From Monoraphidium neglectum (taxonomy: Eukaryota; Chlorophyta; Chlorophyceae; Sphaeropleales; Selenastraceae), in NCBI RefSeq assembly GCF_000611645.1, contig NW_014013548.1, forward strand, positions 7,301-43,707: a stretch of 36,407 bases of DNA, written 5' to 3'. Below the pieces are notes generated by a model. The model did not search any database and had not been told where the DNA came from. It saw nothing but the letters and a program-made list of their open reading frames with translations. The stretch's first letter is position 1. Every line of letters starts with the position of its first letter. Both the position numbers and the translations under genes were made by a program. This document shows, piece after piece, positions 10,991 to 22,244 of this stretch.

Positions 10991-12774
10991 CGAGGTCGCT
11001 GGCTCGCAACGTTCAGCCAAATCGCAAATGTTCAAACCTGAAATTTAATATGCATGTTTCAAACGTCTCAGCCCAATGTCTTTGGGGGGGGGCTGCTACA
11101 GTTGCAAGGAGCGGCTGTCCTCGGGCTGTGCACGTGTGGCAAGCCGCGTCAGCGATTGCAAACACAAGCCCGGGCATCAAGCCAAGTTGGCGCAGCAGGA
11201 AGCGGCCTTCGCTACTGGCTGCACCCGGCGCTGAGGCTGCGCGTGCCATCAGCAGCAGCAGGTGGGGTGCAGGCGCAGAAGGCGCAGGCTGTGTCGTGTG
11301 CCCGACAACATCAGCTCGCGCGCGTACGGCACCAGGACGCCTGCGGCGCGCAAGGTGCCGGGACTCCTTGCTGATGCTGCCGGCAGCTCTTCCTTCCAAT
11401 AAGCAACCTTGCGAGGTTGGCGACAGAACCTGCCCGTGTGCAGGAGTGCATGCTTTCCTGCCTGGCGGCGCGCACGGGCCTGTGTAGGCTGGTATACAAG
11501 CAGAGTGTGCTGATATGATAATTGCCTTTGCATGAACGACTCGCGAAGGTCCTGAGCATCTGTGGCCAGCCTGGTGACCGGAGGGGACCACCGGGGGCCG
11601 CGCCTGGGGGCCGGGCAGGTAGGTGCGGGAATGAGTGCCGCAGAGGTTCGCTGATCTGGCTGAAGACGGGAAAATAGGCATGTCCAAGCGCGGGCAAGTG
11701 TGGTGGGGTCATGAGAGTGCGCCCTGCTGCCCCGCCACTCGCAACCCGCCCGCGGGGCGGCCCTGGCGACACCTGGCCGCCGCGTCACTGCAGTGGCCAG
11801 CCCCCCCCCCTTTTTTGCGGACAACGCCTCCCTGTGGGCCACAAGCTCATAAGAAGACGGCAGCGGGCGGTCAAGCAGTTAAAAGGGCCGTTCCCACGGG
11901 CGTCCCCGTTTGTTGCTTGAGCGCCCGCTGCAGCGGCTGATCATGGGCCCTGTGCTGCTGTTGGAGCGGTCAGGGTCGGTACATCAAATGATTGCGTTAT
12001 GGCTGCTGCTGCAACTTTGCTGAAAGCAACAGCCCGGGTGGGCGGAGGGGGCTCACCCGCGCAGTCCTGCGGGCCCAGCTTGAATAACGCTTGCTCGCAT
12101 TGCTTACGTGCGGGGCAGTGCGGTTGCAGGGCGTTGAGGCAACTTTCAACAGGCAGTCAACGAACGTTCAGCAACAAAGGCAAAGGATCCACAGGCGCAT
12201 GACTCGCGTACGACAATGATATATCTCCTGATTCGTGGCTGTGAACTGCACTCGTATCGCCCAATTTGCCTGAAAATTGTTGCACCTGGCCGCCTTGCTG
12301 GCAAGTGATGCAGCCAGTGAGGTGCCCCCGCGCGAGGCCGTTCGGACAGCTCGCAAGAGTTGTGCAAGTGACAGTTCATTAGCATGTTATTAACTCCGAA
12401 TGGTATGCCTCAGCCAGGCCTCACCTGGATCCGATCTCCGACAAGCTGTCGACACAGTGCCCCGCGAGTATTCCGGTGAGCAATAGAGCCACGTACAAAC
12501 GCACGCCTGAGCAGATTGATTGCCGTGTGCCTTTGGCAGCTGACGCCACCGCAGCGCAGCGCACTTGAACCAGCCGCATGCACGCACTTGCAGGAGAGCA
12601 AACGCCGACAAGCACGCTGGGGCGGGTGTCAGGCATACACTTATGCCCCTCTTTGGTTTGCCGTAGCTGAAATTTGCATGCCATGAGGACCATCACATCC
12701 GTCAGCGCTGACTCATCTACCACCTGCGCACACCCCTGTACGCTTTGCACCGGAGGGTCGAGACCACCAACAGG
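10991..12774. other. Intergenic region with weak minus-strand coding-like pieces
   Basis: Downstream of the MYND gene, the minus strand has two stretches with some coding character. Near 11,590-11,530, after a CACCAG acceptor, it reads VTRLATDAQDLRESFMQR. Near 11,380-11,250 it reads GVLVPYARELMLSGT and ends at a TGA. A competing minus frame from 11,687 to 11,013 is also open. I could not make one consistent gene model or name a family. A homopolymer patch (C11 then T6) lies at about 11,801-11,817. From 12.0 to 12.77 kb I see nothing beyond the presumed promoter of the next gene. Confidence 0.25.
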
Positions 12775-14961
12775 ATGTGTTTCACAAAGCCAATCACAGG
12801 CGCCATGCTGGCCCTGAACCTGGGCACGGGCCTCGTGCTTGTTAAGAGGGGACGCCCCTGGCAAATGACCCAGGTGTGCGGGCTGCCACTGGCGCCGTGG
12901 TGGGTGATACCTTGATGCAGGCTTGCAAACTCCCGACGACCGTGGTGCCAGTCCATTCTCGCCCTCTGGCTGGCTGCTGCACACCCCCGGCCCCTCATCT
13001 GCTTTTGCAGCCACACTGACAAGTTAACCAATTAAGCAAGCAACAGCTTGCCACCCTGCCTGCCCTTTCCAAATTGCACCCAGGCTTTCTTTGTTTTCGC
13101 ACTCATGGAGCTGCTACAGTTGCTAGGACACTTTGTTGCAGACGACTGCTCCAGCCGCGCCAATCAGCTGATCACCATCGTGAGCATCTTGATTTGGAAG
13201 GATGACAGCTGCTGCAATATTTCTTCCCATTGTCGACCCATTGATTGTTCAAGAATGGCATGCTATACACATCGTTCCCCTTTGCGGACACGGCTAACAG
13301 CATTCATCTCCGTCAACAGGAAGGCACCCTTGACCTCAATTACGTGCCCTCCCCCTGTCTTGGAATCAACTCCCTTCACTGCATCGGGTTCACTGCATTC
13401 ACTCCCTTCACTCCCTTTAATCCACCCCCCTCCCCAAACGCACACACACACATACAGCTGTCATACCTGCACATATGCTTCCAGCCCGTCAGCATCACCA
13501 CCTACATCCTGCGCCTCGAGCCCAACAAGGACGTGGCGCGCCTCGCAGTCCGCCTGGGGCTGCTTGCCGGCGCCCTGGGCGCCCTGCGGCTGCCTTACCT
13601 CGGACTGGGATACATACCGGACTGGTTCCGCCTCAGGTGGCTCCCTGGCCTGCCAGACCCTGCGCAGGCAGGCGGCGCCGCAGTGTGCGGCTGGGAGTTT
13701 GCGTGCGGGCCGGTGACGTGCACCTACAGAGGGCCCCTGCACCTGGCGTGGTCGCTGCCGTTGATGGTGCGTGGGTAGGAATACGCGCAGGCGTGACACC
13801 TGGTGTCGTAGGCACCAACCAGTTGTTCAAGGGTTGTGTGGGGATTGCACCGGCGACGTGCGATACAAGAGTACCCACCTGCTGCAGCTACCTGGCCATG
13901 CGGCAGGCTGCCGCGGCGTGACCGCGGACAGCGCAAAACACCTGGTTGATCAAGCGGCTGCGCTCACTTGGGAGTGCCCTGCGGCAGCCCTGAAACTCTG
14001 CCCTGCTGCAACACCCTTGCTCCGCATTTGCGACCTGGCGCCCGGCCAGCCTCCCTCCTATTTCACCCCCAGCGCCGAGTTTGCTCACTTCTTGCTGAGC
14101 TTCGGCCCTGCAGTCTTGGCACCTGGCGTGTACGTTTGGGAGCGCACGGCCTTTGCGGCACTCGTGGTCGTGACGGGGCCGCTGATGTCGCAGGCGCTCA
14201 GCCACGCGTACGCCATCTCTGGGGGCCGCGCCACCTGGAGGATGGAGTGGCCCGCGATATGGTGCGCCACGCGTGACGCCGTACCACGCAGTCCTCTGTG
14301 CTGCCGCTGCTGCCGCTGCTGCCGCTGCTGCCGCTGCTGCCGCTGCCGCCGCTGCTGCCGCTGTGTGCGTGTGCGTGTACGTGTACGTGTACGTGTGCGT
14401 GTGCGTGTGCGTGTGCGTGTGCGTGTGCGTGTGCGTGTGTTTGTGTGTGTGTCGCAGATGTTGAAGGGTTTGGGACGAGTATGCAGTGCCGGTCAGGACA
14501 GTCTATGTGCAGATGGCAATTACCTGCAGCGCATACGTATGTAGCACTTGAGTGCTCCTGATGGCTGCTCCGTGCCTTGTGACGGCCCCAACCTGCTAAC
14601 AACCCATCCACGACCCGGCTTGGCCTGTGCACTGCGACCTGGCAGGTGCCTGTATTCAGCCGTGCAGCTGGTGGTTGTCCTGTACTGCGAGGCCCACCTG
14701 GCACACATGAACGAGCATCAGGTCGCGCGTGGCGCGCCAAAGCACCTCGAATACCTCAAAAAGGTCCGCCAAGGGGCCCTGTGGGGCCTGCTGCCGGAGG
14801 ATTGGGATGCGGAAGCTGGGGGCGGCGGGGCGAAGAGCGCCAAGAGGGCACGCCGCGAGAGCAACGCCGTGGGGGTGGATGCTGAGGTGGTGGTGCCGAG
14901 GCTTGCGGCGGTGGGCGCATCATCACCGCGCGAGCGGAAGGGAGGAAAGAGGAGGGCTTAA
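12775..14961 (+). CDS. Polytopic membrane protein of unknown function, family shared with giant DNA viruses (complete, five exons, 343 aa)
   Basis: The CDS is join(12775..12873, 13084..13179, 13458..13766, 14050..14261, 14646..14961). All GT-AG phases match, and the last junction rebuilds Trp in AIWCLYSAVQ. The protein starts MCFTKPITGAMLALNLGTG. About seven hydrophobic segments are visible: residues about 8-24, 34-52, 66-84, a helix near 92-108, two in exon 4, and one starting exon 5 (LYSAVQLVVVLYC). Conserved-looking motifs are MELLQLLGHFVADDC, LHICFQPVSI, VTCTYRGPLHLAWSLPL, YFTPSAEF and EWPAIWC. This matches my memory of a family of unknown function seen in algae, protists and nucleocytoplasmic large DNA viruses (I believe Pfam DUF5765; the number is unverified). 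The last 70 residues are basic and hydrophilic (SAKRARRESNAV), probably a cytosolic tail. The function is unknown. Confidence 0.75.
14262..14645 (+). repeat. Intron carrying a CTGCCG hexamer array followed by a GTGTGC/GTGTAC array
   Basis: Within the fourth intron of the membrane-protein gene, about 14,301-14,362 is a nearly perfect CTGCTGCCG/CTGCCG array. Directly after it, to about 14,453, comes a GTGTGC/GTGTAC/GT array. Both arrays keep long frames open, but the flanking exons splice in phase without them. They are therefore intronic microsatellites and not protein repeats. Confidence 0.7.
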
Positions 14962-15510
14962 GATCAGCAGCAGTAGGGCCTGGCTGTCTGCTGACTGGAC
15001 TGTGATTTGGGGATGCGGCGCGGACTGGGACTGGGCAACCTGGCGGTGCTTTTAAGCTGTGCTGCATGCTACAGAGCAGACACGCCCGCTCTGTTTGTTG
15101 CGGGCTGTGTGCGCAGATAATGTTCCATGACCAATTCGGCGAACTGCCAGCTGCACAGCGACCCACGTCGGTTCGCTCAGCTCTGCTGTTTAGAGATGTG
15201 CTGCATCACCCCATGTGGCCCTGCGCATGCTCAAGGTGCAGGATACGCGTGCTACCCTGCAGTAACAACATGTTCGAGCCTCGCCCTGATCGCACCAGGT
15301 GTCCGCAGCTTCATTCTCACGTCACCGGACACGCAGGCACAGCGGCACCCGCCACCTGGGCGTCCAGGTGGAAATCGACCAACGACGCAGCAGTGCCTAT
15401 ATCAGAGCCATACATAGTCACATGATTTTCCAAGCGTACATACATCATTCCTGCTATCGGCAGCGAAGCCACGTACAGCTGACGCGGCAAAAATCACCGC
15501 GGGATCCTTG
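14962..15510. other. Intergenic stretch between the membrane-protein and carboxylase genes
   Basis: Nearly 550 nt with no coding bias. It must include the 3' UTR of the upstream gene and the promoter and 5' UTR of the carboxylase gene on the same strand. No clear TGTAA polyadenylation signal was found here. Confidence 0.4.
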
Positions 15511-18500
15511 ATGCGACGCTGCAAGCAGCCCCTTGGCCTGTGCCTGAGACTTGAGAGGTGTACTTCGAGAGATGCTACGGGTAGTGGCCTCGGCTCGAAC
15601 GTGGCGTCGCAGTCGTTGGGCGCGTCACGACACAGCAGCAATGCGAGCAGCGCCAGACCTCCACCGGCGATAGCCAAGCTGCTGGTGGTACGTGCGGCGT
15701 CCGCGAATGCGTGTAGCAGTGCGTTGCAATTGCCGGCGCACGATCGTGCAGTAGATCACCACGCACACGCCGCGGACGCCCGCCGAGGGACTGATGTCCC
15801 CGCGTTGCCATTGGCTCCGCAGGCCAACCGCGGGGAGATTGCGTGCAGAGTGCTGTCCAGCGCCCGCCGCCTCGGTATCCCCACCGTGGCCATTTTCTCG
15901 GAGGCCGATCGCCACGCCAGGTGCGCTGCGGCACGGCGCGCGCCGGCGCCTCGCTGCTGGCTGCGGCCGCACGCAAGTGGCCCCCACGCACCTCTTGGGG
16001 GCGGGGGATGCCCCTCACGGGTCGATGCGCCGCCCGCCAAAGGCTGCTTAGCCGCCGGCAGGGCAGGGCGCCTTCCAAAACGCAGCTCCACCCGGGGCAC
16101 TTCTGGACCAATCCGCATATCCTCCAGCTATCTGATCGTCATTTGGGCCCCACCTAATGAGTGGACTTCTTGGCATGTCGTAATTATCATTGTGATCACG
16201 GCCCGTCGGCACACGTGCCGAGGACTCACGCATCCGGCTCCCCGTGCACTTGCCAGGCACGTCGCACTCGCTGACGAGGCGTACTGCGTCGGCCCGGCGG
16301 CGGCGCGGGAGAGCTACCTGGACGCGGGGGCGGTGCTGGGGGCCGCGCGGCGCGCCGGGGCAGACGCCATACACCCTGGGTGCGGGGGCCGGAGGAGCTC
16401 GCTAGCCTGGGGCCGGCCTGGGTGGTTGGCCCAGGCAGCCGCGGCGTGCTTTCTGTCACCACCCTTTGTCAGCCTGCCAAATACACACGTTTCTTGCCAT
16501 TTGTGCCTGTGGCTCCACTTAGGAAGGGACCATCAACCACGACCCAACACAAGCACGCACGAGCACGTCTCTCTGCACACGCGCGCCCTCCTGCCCCGCA
16601 GCTACGGCTTCCTGTCGGAGAACGCCGCCTTTGCCGAGGCTTGCGAGGAGAGCGGCGTCAAGTTCGTCGGCCCGCCAGCCGCCGCGATCCGATCCATGGG
16701 GGACAAGGCGGAGGCGAAGGCTGTCATGGCGGCGGCGGGGGTGCCCGTGGTGCCAGGATACCATGGGGAGGAGCAGGCGGAGGAGAGGTGGGCCCTCGTT
16801 GTTGTTTGCATCATGATGTGGCAGCATTGTTGTTTGATCAACAGAAACCTGAGGTCCTCCCAATGCCTCTGGCCTTGAATGCTGAATTCTTGTGCACATC
16901 ACTGCCCAGCCTACCCGAGCCATCCCCCTCTCAGCCAGGTGACCCCACCCCCCAAGCCGCCCACCACCAGCACGAGTCCAACCCATCACACGCCTGCCGC
17001 TGGCCCATTGCTTCCTGCCAAGCAGGCTGATCCGCGAGGCGGAGGCGGTGGGCTTCCCGCTGCTGGTGAAGGCCGTTTCTGGCGGCGGGGGCAAGGGCAT
17101 GAAGCTCGCGCGCAGCAGGGTGAGCGGGCTGTAACACGGCGCATCACCCGCAGCCGGAAACCGTCGCGGGCGAAGTCAACGCAGCTCTTGTGCTTGCAAG
17201 GACAGGGCGCCTGTTCCACCAGCCCGCCACGCTCCTGCGCGAGGCCGTTTGGCCGCTGCCCCTAGTCGAAGTATGTGGAGGTTTGACCAGCCGCGTTCGA
17301 GGCAGCCCCTGCCCCTTATCACAACCCTTGCTCACGGCGGGGTCGACCGCCAAAGGGGGAGCTGGGGGCGGCGGTGGCGTCGGCGCGGCGCGAGGCCATG
17401 GCGGCCTTTAACGACGATAGGCTGCTGCTGGAGCGCTTCATCACGCGGCCGCGACACGTGGAGGTGCAGGTGGGCACACCACGCTCGGTGCCCCTTCTCC
17501 TCTGCCCTAGCCGCCACCAACTCGCACCAGGGGTGCCCTGCGGAGCCGAGCTCTTGAAATTGGAGCGCCGTGCGGCCCGCGTTGGGTGTGGCACAGGGCT
17601 CGAGTCAAGGGCGTTTTGGCGGCCCCCCAGTGTCCGGCGTCGCGTGCTGGCCGGCCGACCGTTGCCCCTGCCGCCCGTCGCCGCGTCACGGCGCGACAGG
17701 TGATGGCGGACCTGCATGGCGGCGCGGTGTATCTGTTTGACCGCGACTGCTCTGTACAGCGGCGCCACCAGAAGGTACTGGAGGAGGCCCCCGCCCCGGG
17801 GCTGGCGCCAGAGGTGAGCCCAGGCCCGCCAGCCACAGCTGGCTGGGGTGGCGGCGCCCGCAGCGCCCGCATGCGAGGCCTGCTGCTTGCTCAAGGGAGG
17901 CCCCTGCAGTTGAGGGCTTGTGCAAGGTTGCCCTGCTGCGATTGTGGTGGGGGGTGAAAGGACATCATGTGCGAGCCATCGGCCTGTTGCTGTTGCCTTG
18001 CGCCCGCTCACCCTGCCAGTCATGCCCCCGCCGTCCCTGGCATTCAGGTCCACACACACCTTGGGGAGGCTGCCGTCCGCGCAGCGCGAGCCGTCGGCTA
18101 CGTCAGCGCAGGTGCCAGGCGTGCGGGGTGTGGTTGGGCGGCCCATTCTCTGCCGCAGTCCGTGCTGATTTCCCCTCCCGCCCGCTCGCGGCTGCCGCGA
18201 AGAAGGAGGATGCTTGTTGGGTCTGGGGGTCAAGGCTTGTTGAAGAGATTCCATCGAGACCATCCTTGCGGCCCTTTCGCCTCTCAAACTTCCAGGCACC
18301 GTCGAATTCATCTTTGACTGCGACAGCGGGGAGTTCTTCTTCATGGAGATGAACACGCGGCTGCAGGCAGGTTTGGAGGGGGTTGGCGGGACACAGCTTG
18401 TATCATCAATGCTGCATGCGCTGCGATTTGAGAGGCCCATCATACAAGGGCAAACGAGCATGGGTAGCGCGGAGCCGCTGGCCAAATGCACGACAAGACA

Positions 18501-19509
18501 AGGCACCCCTAGGTTTTCGCCTGCCCCCTCTGCAAAAGCACGGCAGCCCGCGACACACATAAAGCCCTAATCATTTGCTCGCACAAGCAAGCACGCCCCT
18601 TCCTCACTCAACCTGCCTGCCTCCCCGTGGTCGGGTTCTGAGCTTGTGACCGCTCAATGACGTCACCACGACTCACCCAGGTGGAGCACCCGGTGACAGA
18701 GGCCGTGGCCGGCCTGGACCTGGTGGAGCTGCAGCTGAGGGTGGCAGCTGGCGAGAAGCTGCCCGTGCGCCAGCAGCAGCTGGCGGCGCCGCTGGGGCAC
18801 TCCCTCGAGGCGCGGCTCTACGCGGAGAGCCCCTCGCGCGGTGTGTGGACCCGTTCTGATGGTTGCGTATGTGTGTGTGTGTGTGTTGGGGGGGGGGGGT
18901 CTGTAGGCGCTAGTTGCGACGGGTGTCAGCTGGCTGGCAAGTGCCTCGTCTATGCTGTGCCCCTGCAAACAGGCCCTCGTTCGGCCTGCATGGGACAACA
19001 GCTGTCAGCGTGCCCGTGCCCCGCCCGTCGCAACTTGTGATGCCTCGCCCCTGATCCCCGACCAGGCTTCCTCCCCGGCGGCGGGCGCGTGCGGCGCTGG
19101 CGCGTGCCGCCCGGCAGCGGCGCGTTCAGCCACCTGGATGCTGTGCGCGTGGACAGCGGTGTGGCTGAGGGGGACGAGGTGGGCACACACTACGACCCCA
19201 TGATAGCAAAGGTGAGCGGTTTGTGTGCGTGCACACCCGTGCACGTGTGTGCGCGCGTGCGTGTGTGCGTGTATTACTCAGTTGCGGTAATGGCCTGGGC
19301 GCACACGTGGATTCCTTGTCGCCTGCGCTGATGCAGCTGCAGTGTCGTCGGTCTTGGGTGTTTGCTGGTCGCGCCGTTTTTGCTGGACCGCCGCGTCGCA
19401 ATCATCTTCAATTCTGCTGCGCTCCAAGCTCATGGCTCCTTCGCCCCGTCTGGCTCTTGTGCCACTGCAAAGCTGTGCTCGCCTGGCGCCCGCAGCAACG
19501 CCAGGCGCA

Positions 19510-19540
<31 letters not shown>

Positions 19541-22244
19541 AGTCCCAACCAACCAACCCCTTTACAGGTGGTGGTCAAGGCGGACGACCGCGCCTCTGCG
19601 CTGGTGGCGCTGCGCAAGGCCCTGGCGCAGACGCAGGCGAGCCGTTGGCGCACCCCTTGCTCAGCGCGCCGCTTGCCCTCCCCCCAACCCCGTCCACGCC
19701 GTGCACCGCCTTCAGCGCCGCTGCTGCCACGCTTTGCGTTGGTGTACGGTTCAAAGGTTCATTTTTTGGCGCAAGCCCCGGCTTTGCAAGCGGTCCGCAT
19801 CTTACTGCGCCGCGCCGCTTCGCCATGCCCACCCCGCTCCCGCCCACGCATCGCCAGGTGGCAGGGCTGCCCACCAACCTCGCGTTCCTGCAGCGGGTGG
19901 CGGCGCACCCGGCCTTTGCACGGCTCGAGCTGGATACAGGTGAGGACATGGCTGACGCATGGGGTCGCCGCACTCATGCACGCATAGATTTGTGGGGGGG
20001 GGATCCGGAGGCGTGGGCGGTGGCAGGGGCACAGCGTGCGCGTTGCCTTGGACACCGGCCACGCCCTGTGCTGCCGCGCCCCGACGACCTGCACCCCTGC
20101 GTGGGCCTGTGACATCGTTTCTCGTGCCTTGATCCAGGGTTCATAGAGCGCTACCAGTCGGAGCTCTTGGCAGCGGAAGCCCCCTCGCCGGACGTGGCGG
20201 CCCTGGCAGTTGTGGCGCGCTGCAAGCTGCAGGTTGGGCGGTGCCTCCGCTGTACAAACACCAGTGCACATTTCCATCCGCGCCTGTCTGCCCGCCCCCA
20301 GCTTGCCTCCTGTCACATGCGCACGTTTTTGGAAATCCATCCCTGGCGATCCACAGCGTATAGTGTGTCCACTGCGCCGCATCACCTCCCAACTGCACGC
20401 TGCGGCCTGGCCAGGCCGCACGCGCGGCCTCGGCCGCCTCCGCGGCTGCCCACGCCTGCCCCGCGGCGGCGTCCGGCCCCTGGGCCATCCCCGACGCGAA
20501 GCGGCTGTGGCTGCCGCACGCGAAGCGGCTGGAGATGGAGGCTGGGGAGGCGGGGGCCGCGGCGCGGGGGCTGCGGGTGGACGTCGCCTACCTGCCGGGC
20601 GGGGATTTTGAGGTGAAGGGCACTTTGACGGGACTGAAAATGTTTGCAGGGCAGGTGATGGGCCGCTCGGTGTTTTCCTATCAAGGGGAAACGGGCAGGC
20701 GGGCTGGAAGGGGGTGCTGGCGACTGTCCTGCAGTGGCCTGGTCCAAGGCTAGCGGCGGCTATATGTGTGCCGCAGTCACCCTTTTTCTGTCGCGCCCCC
20801 AGCCCTCCGCTTCCCGCCTGCCCGTGCCATCGACCCTGGCCGCTTGCCGCCCGCCGCTCGTGACCAACCCGAACCTGCGACACGGCCCCAGGTCCGCGGC
20901 TGCGGCGGCGCGCACGACGCACCTCTGCTGCTGCAGCATGTGACCCTCAACCCAGACCATCCCGCCCCAAATAACGGCGCCGCCGGCTTCGGCGCTGTCG
21001 CCGCGAGCGGAGTGTTTGGCGGCGCGCGGGTCATGCAGGACGGCTCGGCGGCGGCGCGCGTGTCGGCGCAGGTGGGTGGGCGGCGGCTGGAGGCTGACGC
21101 GCTGCTGTACCCTCACTTGGAAGAGGAGGTGCTCGTGATCTGGGCGGGCGGCCATTCGTACGAATTCAGGTGAGGCTCGAGACGCCCTGCTGACCTGGCA
21201 TGGTTGCTGAGGTGGCGGGGGCGGCCGCCGCTGAGCCGGGGCAGGGGAATGCTGCCTGGCACAGAACTCCAGAAGTCCACGAGGGAGATGCAGCTGACAA
21301 GCAGTGGTGCTACACGACTGGTAGCCCAGGCAAGAATGCGCGGCGCCGGTCGCAGACCGTGAGTGCGGCCTTGCTGTCCGGTGCTGCGTGCAGGTGGCCT
21401 GTGCCGCAGTGGAGCAAGGATGCCGCCGTGGGCGCCACAACCGGGGCTGTCAAGACGCCCATGCCAGGGAAGCTTATCAAGCTGCTGGTGGCCGAGGGGG
21501 AGGTGCGCAGTTACTGGAAAAATGGATTATAATTGGGCAACGGGGATTCGGGATGTGCAGTGTGCTGTCACACAGACGGGGGCCTGCAACAGGTGAAGCG
21601 CTGGCAGGGCGGCTCGACAAGCTGGTCCATGCAGCCTGGCCCCTGATGTCCGCTTGAGGGTTCAGGACAGCTGCAGGCCCCCATGCGGCGCCAGCACGGT
21701 GCTTGCTTACGGGCTTTGCCAGCGCTCCCATCGTTGCTTGCATGTGCCCTCGACCCGTTATCGCTTACACTTGCACAGAGCGTCACGCGCACACATGCTC
21801 TCGTGGTGAAGGCACATGCATACATTCTCGCGCATGCACACACCCACACATACACACTACACTCTCGTGCATGCATGCACGCACACACATACACACATAC
21901 ATACACACACACGCACACACGCACGCACGCACGCCGCGTGTGAACACACACGCATACCACGTGGATGCCCCCCCACACACACGCATACACAGACACGTAC
22001 ATACAGACCAATTGGCACCCCGTCTGCAACCTTACTCCTGCAGGCAGTCACTGCGGGCCAGCCGCTGCTGGTGCTGGAGTCAATGAAGATGGAGACCACC
22101 CTGCCCTCCCCCCGCGCCGGTGTGGTGCGCGGCGCGGGCGCGCTGCACGCCGGCGCGCAGATACTGGAGGGGCAGGTGCTGCTGCGGGTTGTGGCTAATG
22201 GCGAGGGCGAGGAAGGGGGCGGGGGCGGCGGGGCCGTGGCTTGA
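15511..22244 (+). CDS. MCCA: 3-methylcrotonyl-CoA carboxylase alpha (biotin-carrying) subunit, mitochondrial (complete, 18 exons, 792 aa)
   Basis: Exons: 15511-15687, 15823-15920, 16257-16379, 16602-16787, 17026-17119, 17356-17469, 17700-17813, 18048-18111, 18296-18366, 18681-18840, 19066-19211, 19568-19636, 19858-19939, 20138-20232, 20415-20612, 20892-21169, 21394-21502, 22044-22244; all phases agree. With the beta subunit it carboxylates 3-methylcrotonyl-CoA in leucine breakdown. Residues 1 to about 54 are basic and Ser-rich, like a mitochondrial transit peptide. The biotin carboxylase domain starts at [14 protein letters not shown] and has the ATP-grasp Gly loop GGGGKGM (214-220), RHVEVQ, RRHQK, and the catalytic Glu341/Asn343/Arg345 in [15 protein letters not shown]. 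The middle (about 530-690) is the linking BT-type region. The biotinyl domain ends the protein with biotin acceptor Lys741 in ESMKMET. Propionyl-CoA carboxylase alpha is the main alternative. [15 protein letters not shown] favours MCC. The remaining doubt is which acyl-CoA is used. Confidence 0.85.
18367..18680 (+). other. Non-canonical GC-AG intron in the carboxylase gene
   Basis: The exon must end CTGCAG and the next must start GTGGAG to give the universally conserved [11 protein letters not shown]. The bases after CTGCAG are GCAGGT, so the donor is GC. The nearest GT, four bases on, would shift the frame. The acceptor is CACCCAG at 18,674-18,680. Confidence 0.75.
18868..18899. repeat. (GT)n followed by a G homopolymer run in a carboxylase intron
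   Basis: GTGTGT to about 18,886, then about 12 consecutive G. It lies in the intron 18841-19065, about 30 nt from the donor. Confidence 0.75.
19510..19541. repeat. (GC)n-(AC)n microsatellite in a carboxylase intron
   Basis: A GCGCGC stretch passes into about 11 AC units shortly before the acceptor of the exon starting at 19,568. Confidence 0.75.
19637..19857 (+). other. Second GC-AG intron in the carboxylase gene
   Basis: The exon ends ACGCAG and is followed by GCGAGC. The next exon begins GTGGCAGGG, giving the conserved [16 protein letters not shown] join in phase. The closest downstream GT would add seven bases and break the frame. The donor is therefore GC with a G-rich context, resembling CAG|GCGAGC. 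Confidence 0.7.
21503..22043 (+). repeat. Long CA-rich microsatellite intron before the biotinyl exon
   Basis: This 541-nt intron separates the start of the biotinyl domain ([16 protein letters not shown]) from the exon with the biotin lysine. From about 21,835 to 21,995 it is an imperfect CACACA/CATACA array. It starts GTGCGC and ends CTCCTGCAG. Confidence 0.7.

Noticed and set aside
14262..14273. Donor GTGACG at 14273 for exon 4 of the membrane-protein gene
   Set aside because: It leaves phase 1, which breaks the next exon; the GTGCGC donor at 14262 restores Trp and the AIWC motif.
15508..16878. Single 456-codon plus-strand frame as one carboxylase exon
   Set aside because: It reads through introns; conserved biotin carboxylase sequence is only continuous after removing introns at 15688-15822, 15921-16256 and 16380-16601.
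17319..18560. 413-codon minus-strand frame
   Set aside because: Antisense to ATP-grasp exons of the carboxylase; composition-driven, with no recognisable protein.
19759..20922. 387-codon minus-strand frame across the carboxylase exons
   Set aside because: It runs antisense over four conserved carboxylase exons, its translation is Arg/Pro/Gly-rich, and it shows no domain.
21568..22029. Cys/Val-rich minus-strand frames in the CA-rich intron
   Set aside because: Translation of a dinucleotide array lying within an intron.
15511..22244. Propionyl-CoA carboxylase alpha or acetyl-CoA carboxylase biotin carboxylase as the identity
   Set aside because: The [15 protein letters not shown] context followed by [15 protein letters not shown] and the 792-residue single-chain layout fit MCC alpha better; PCC alpha is not fully excluded.
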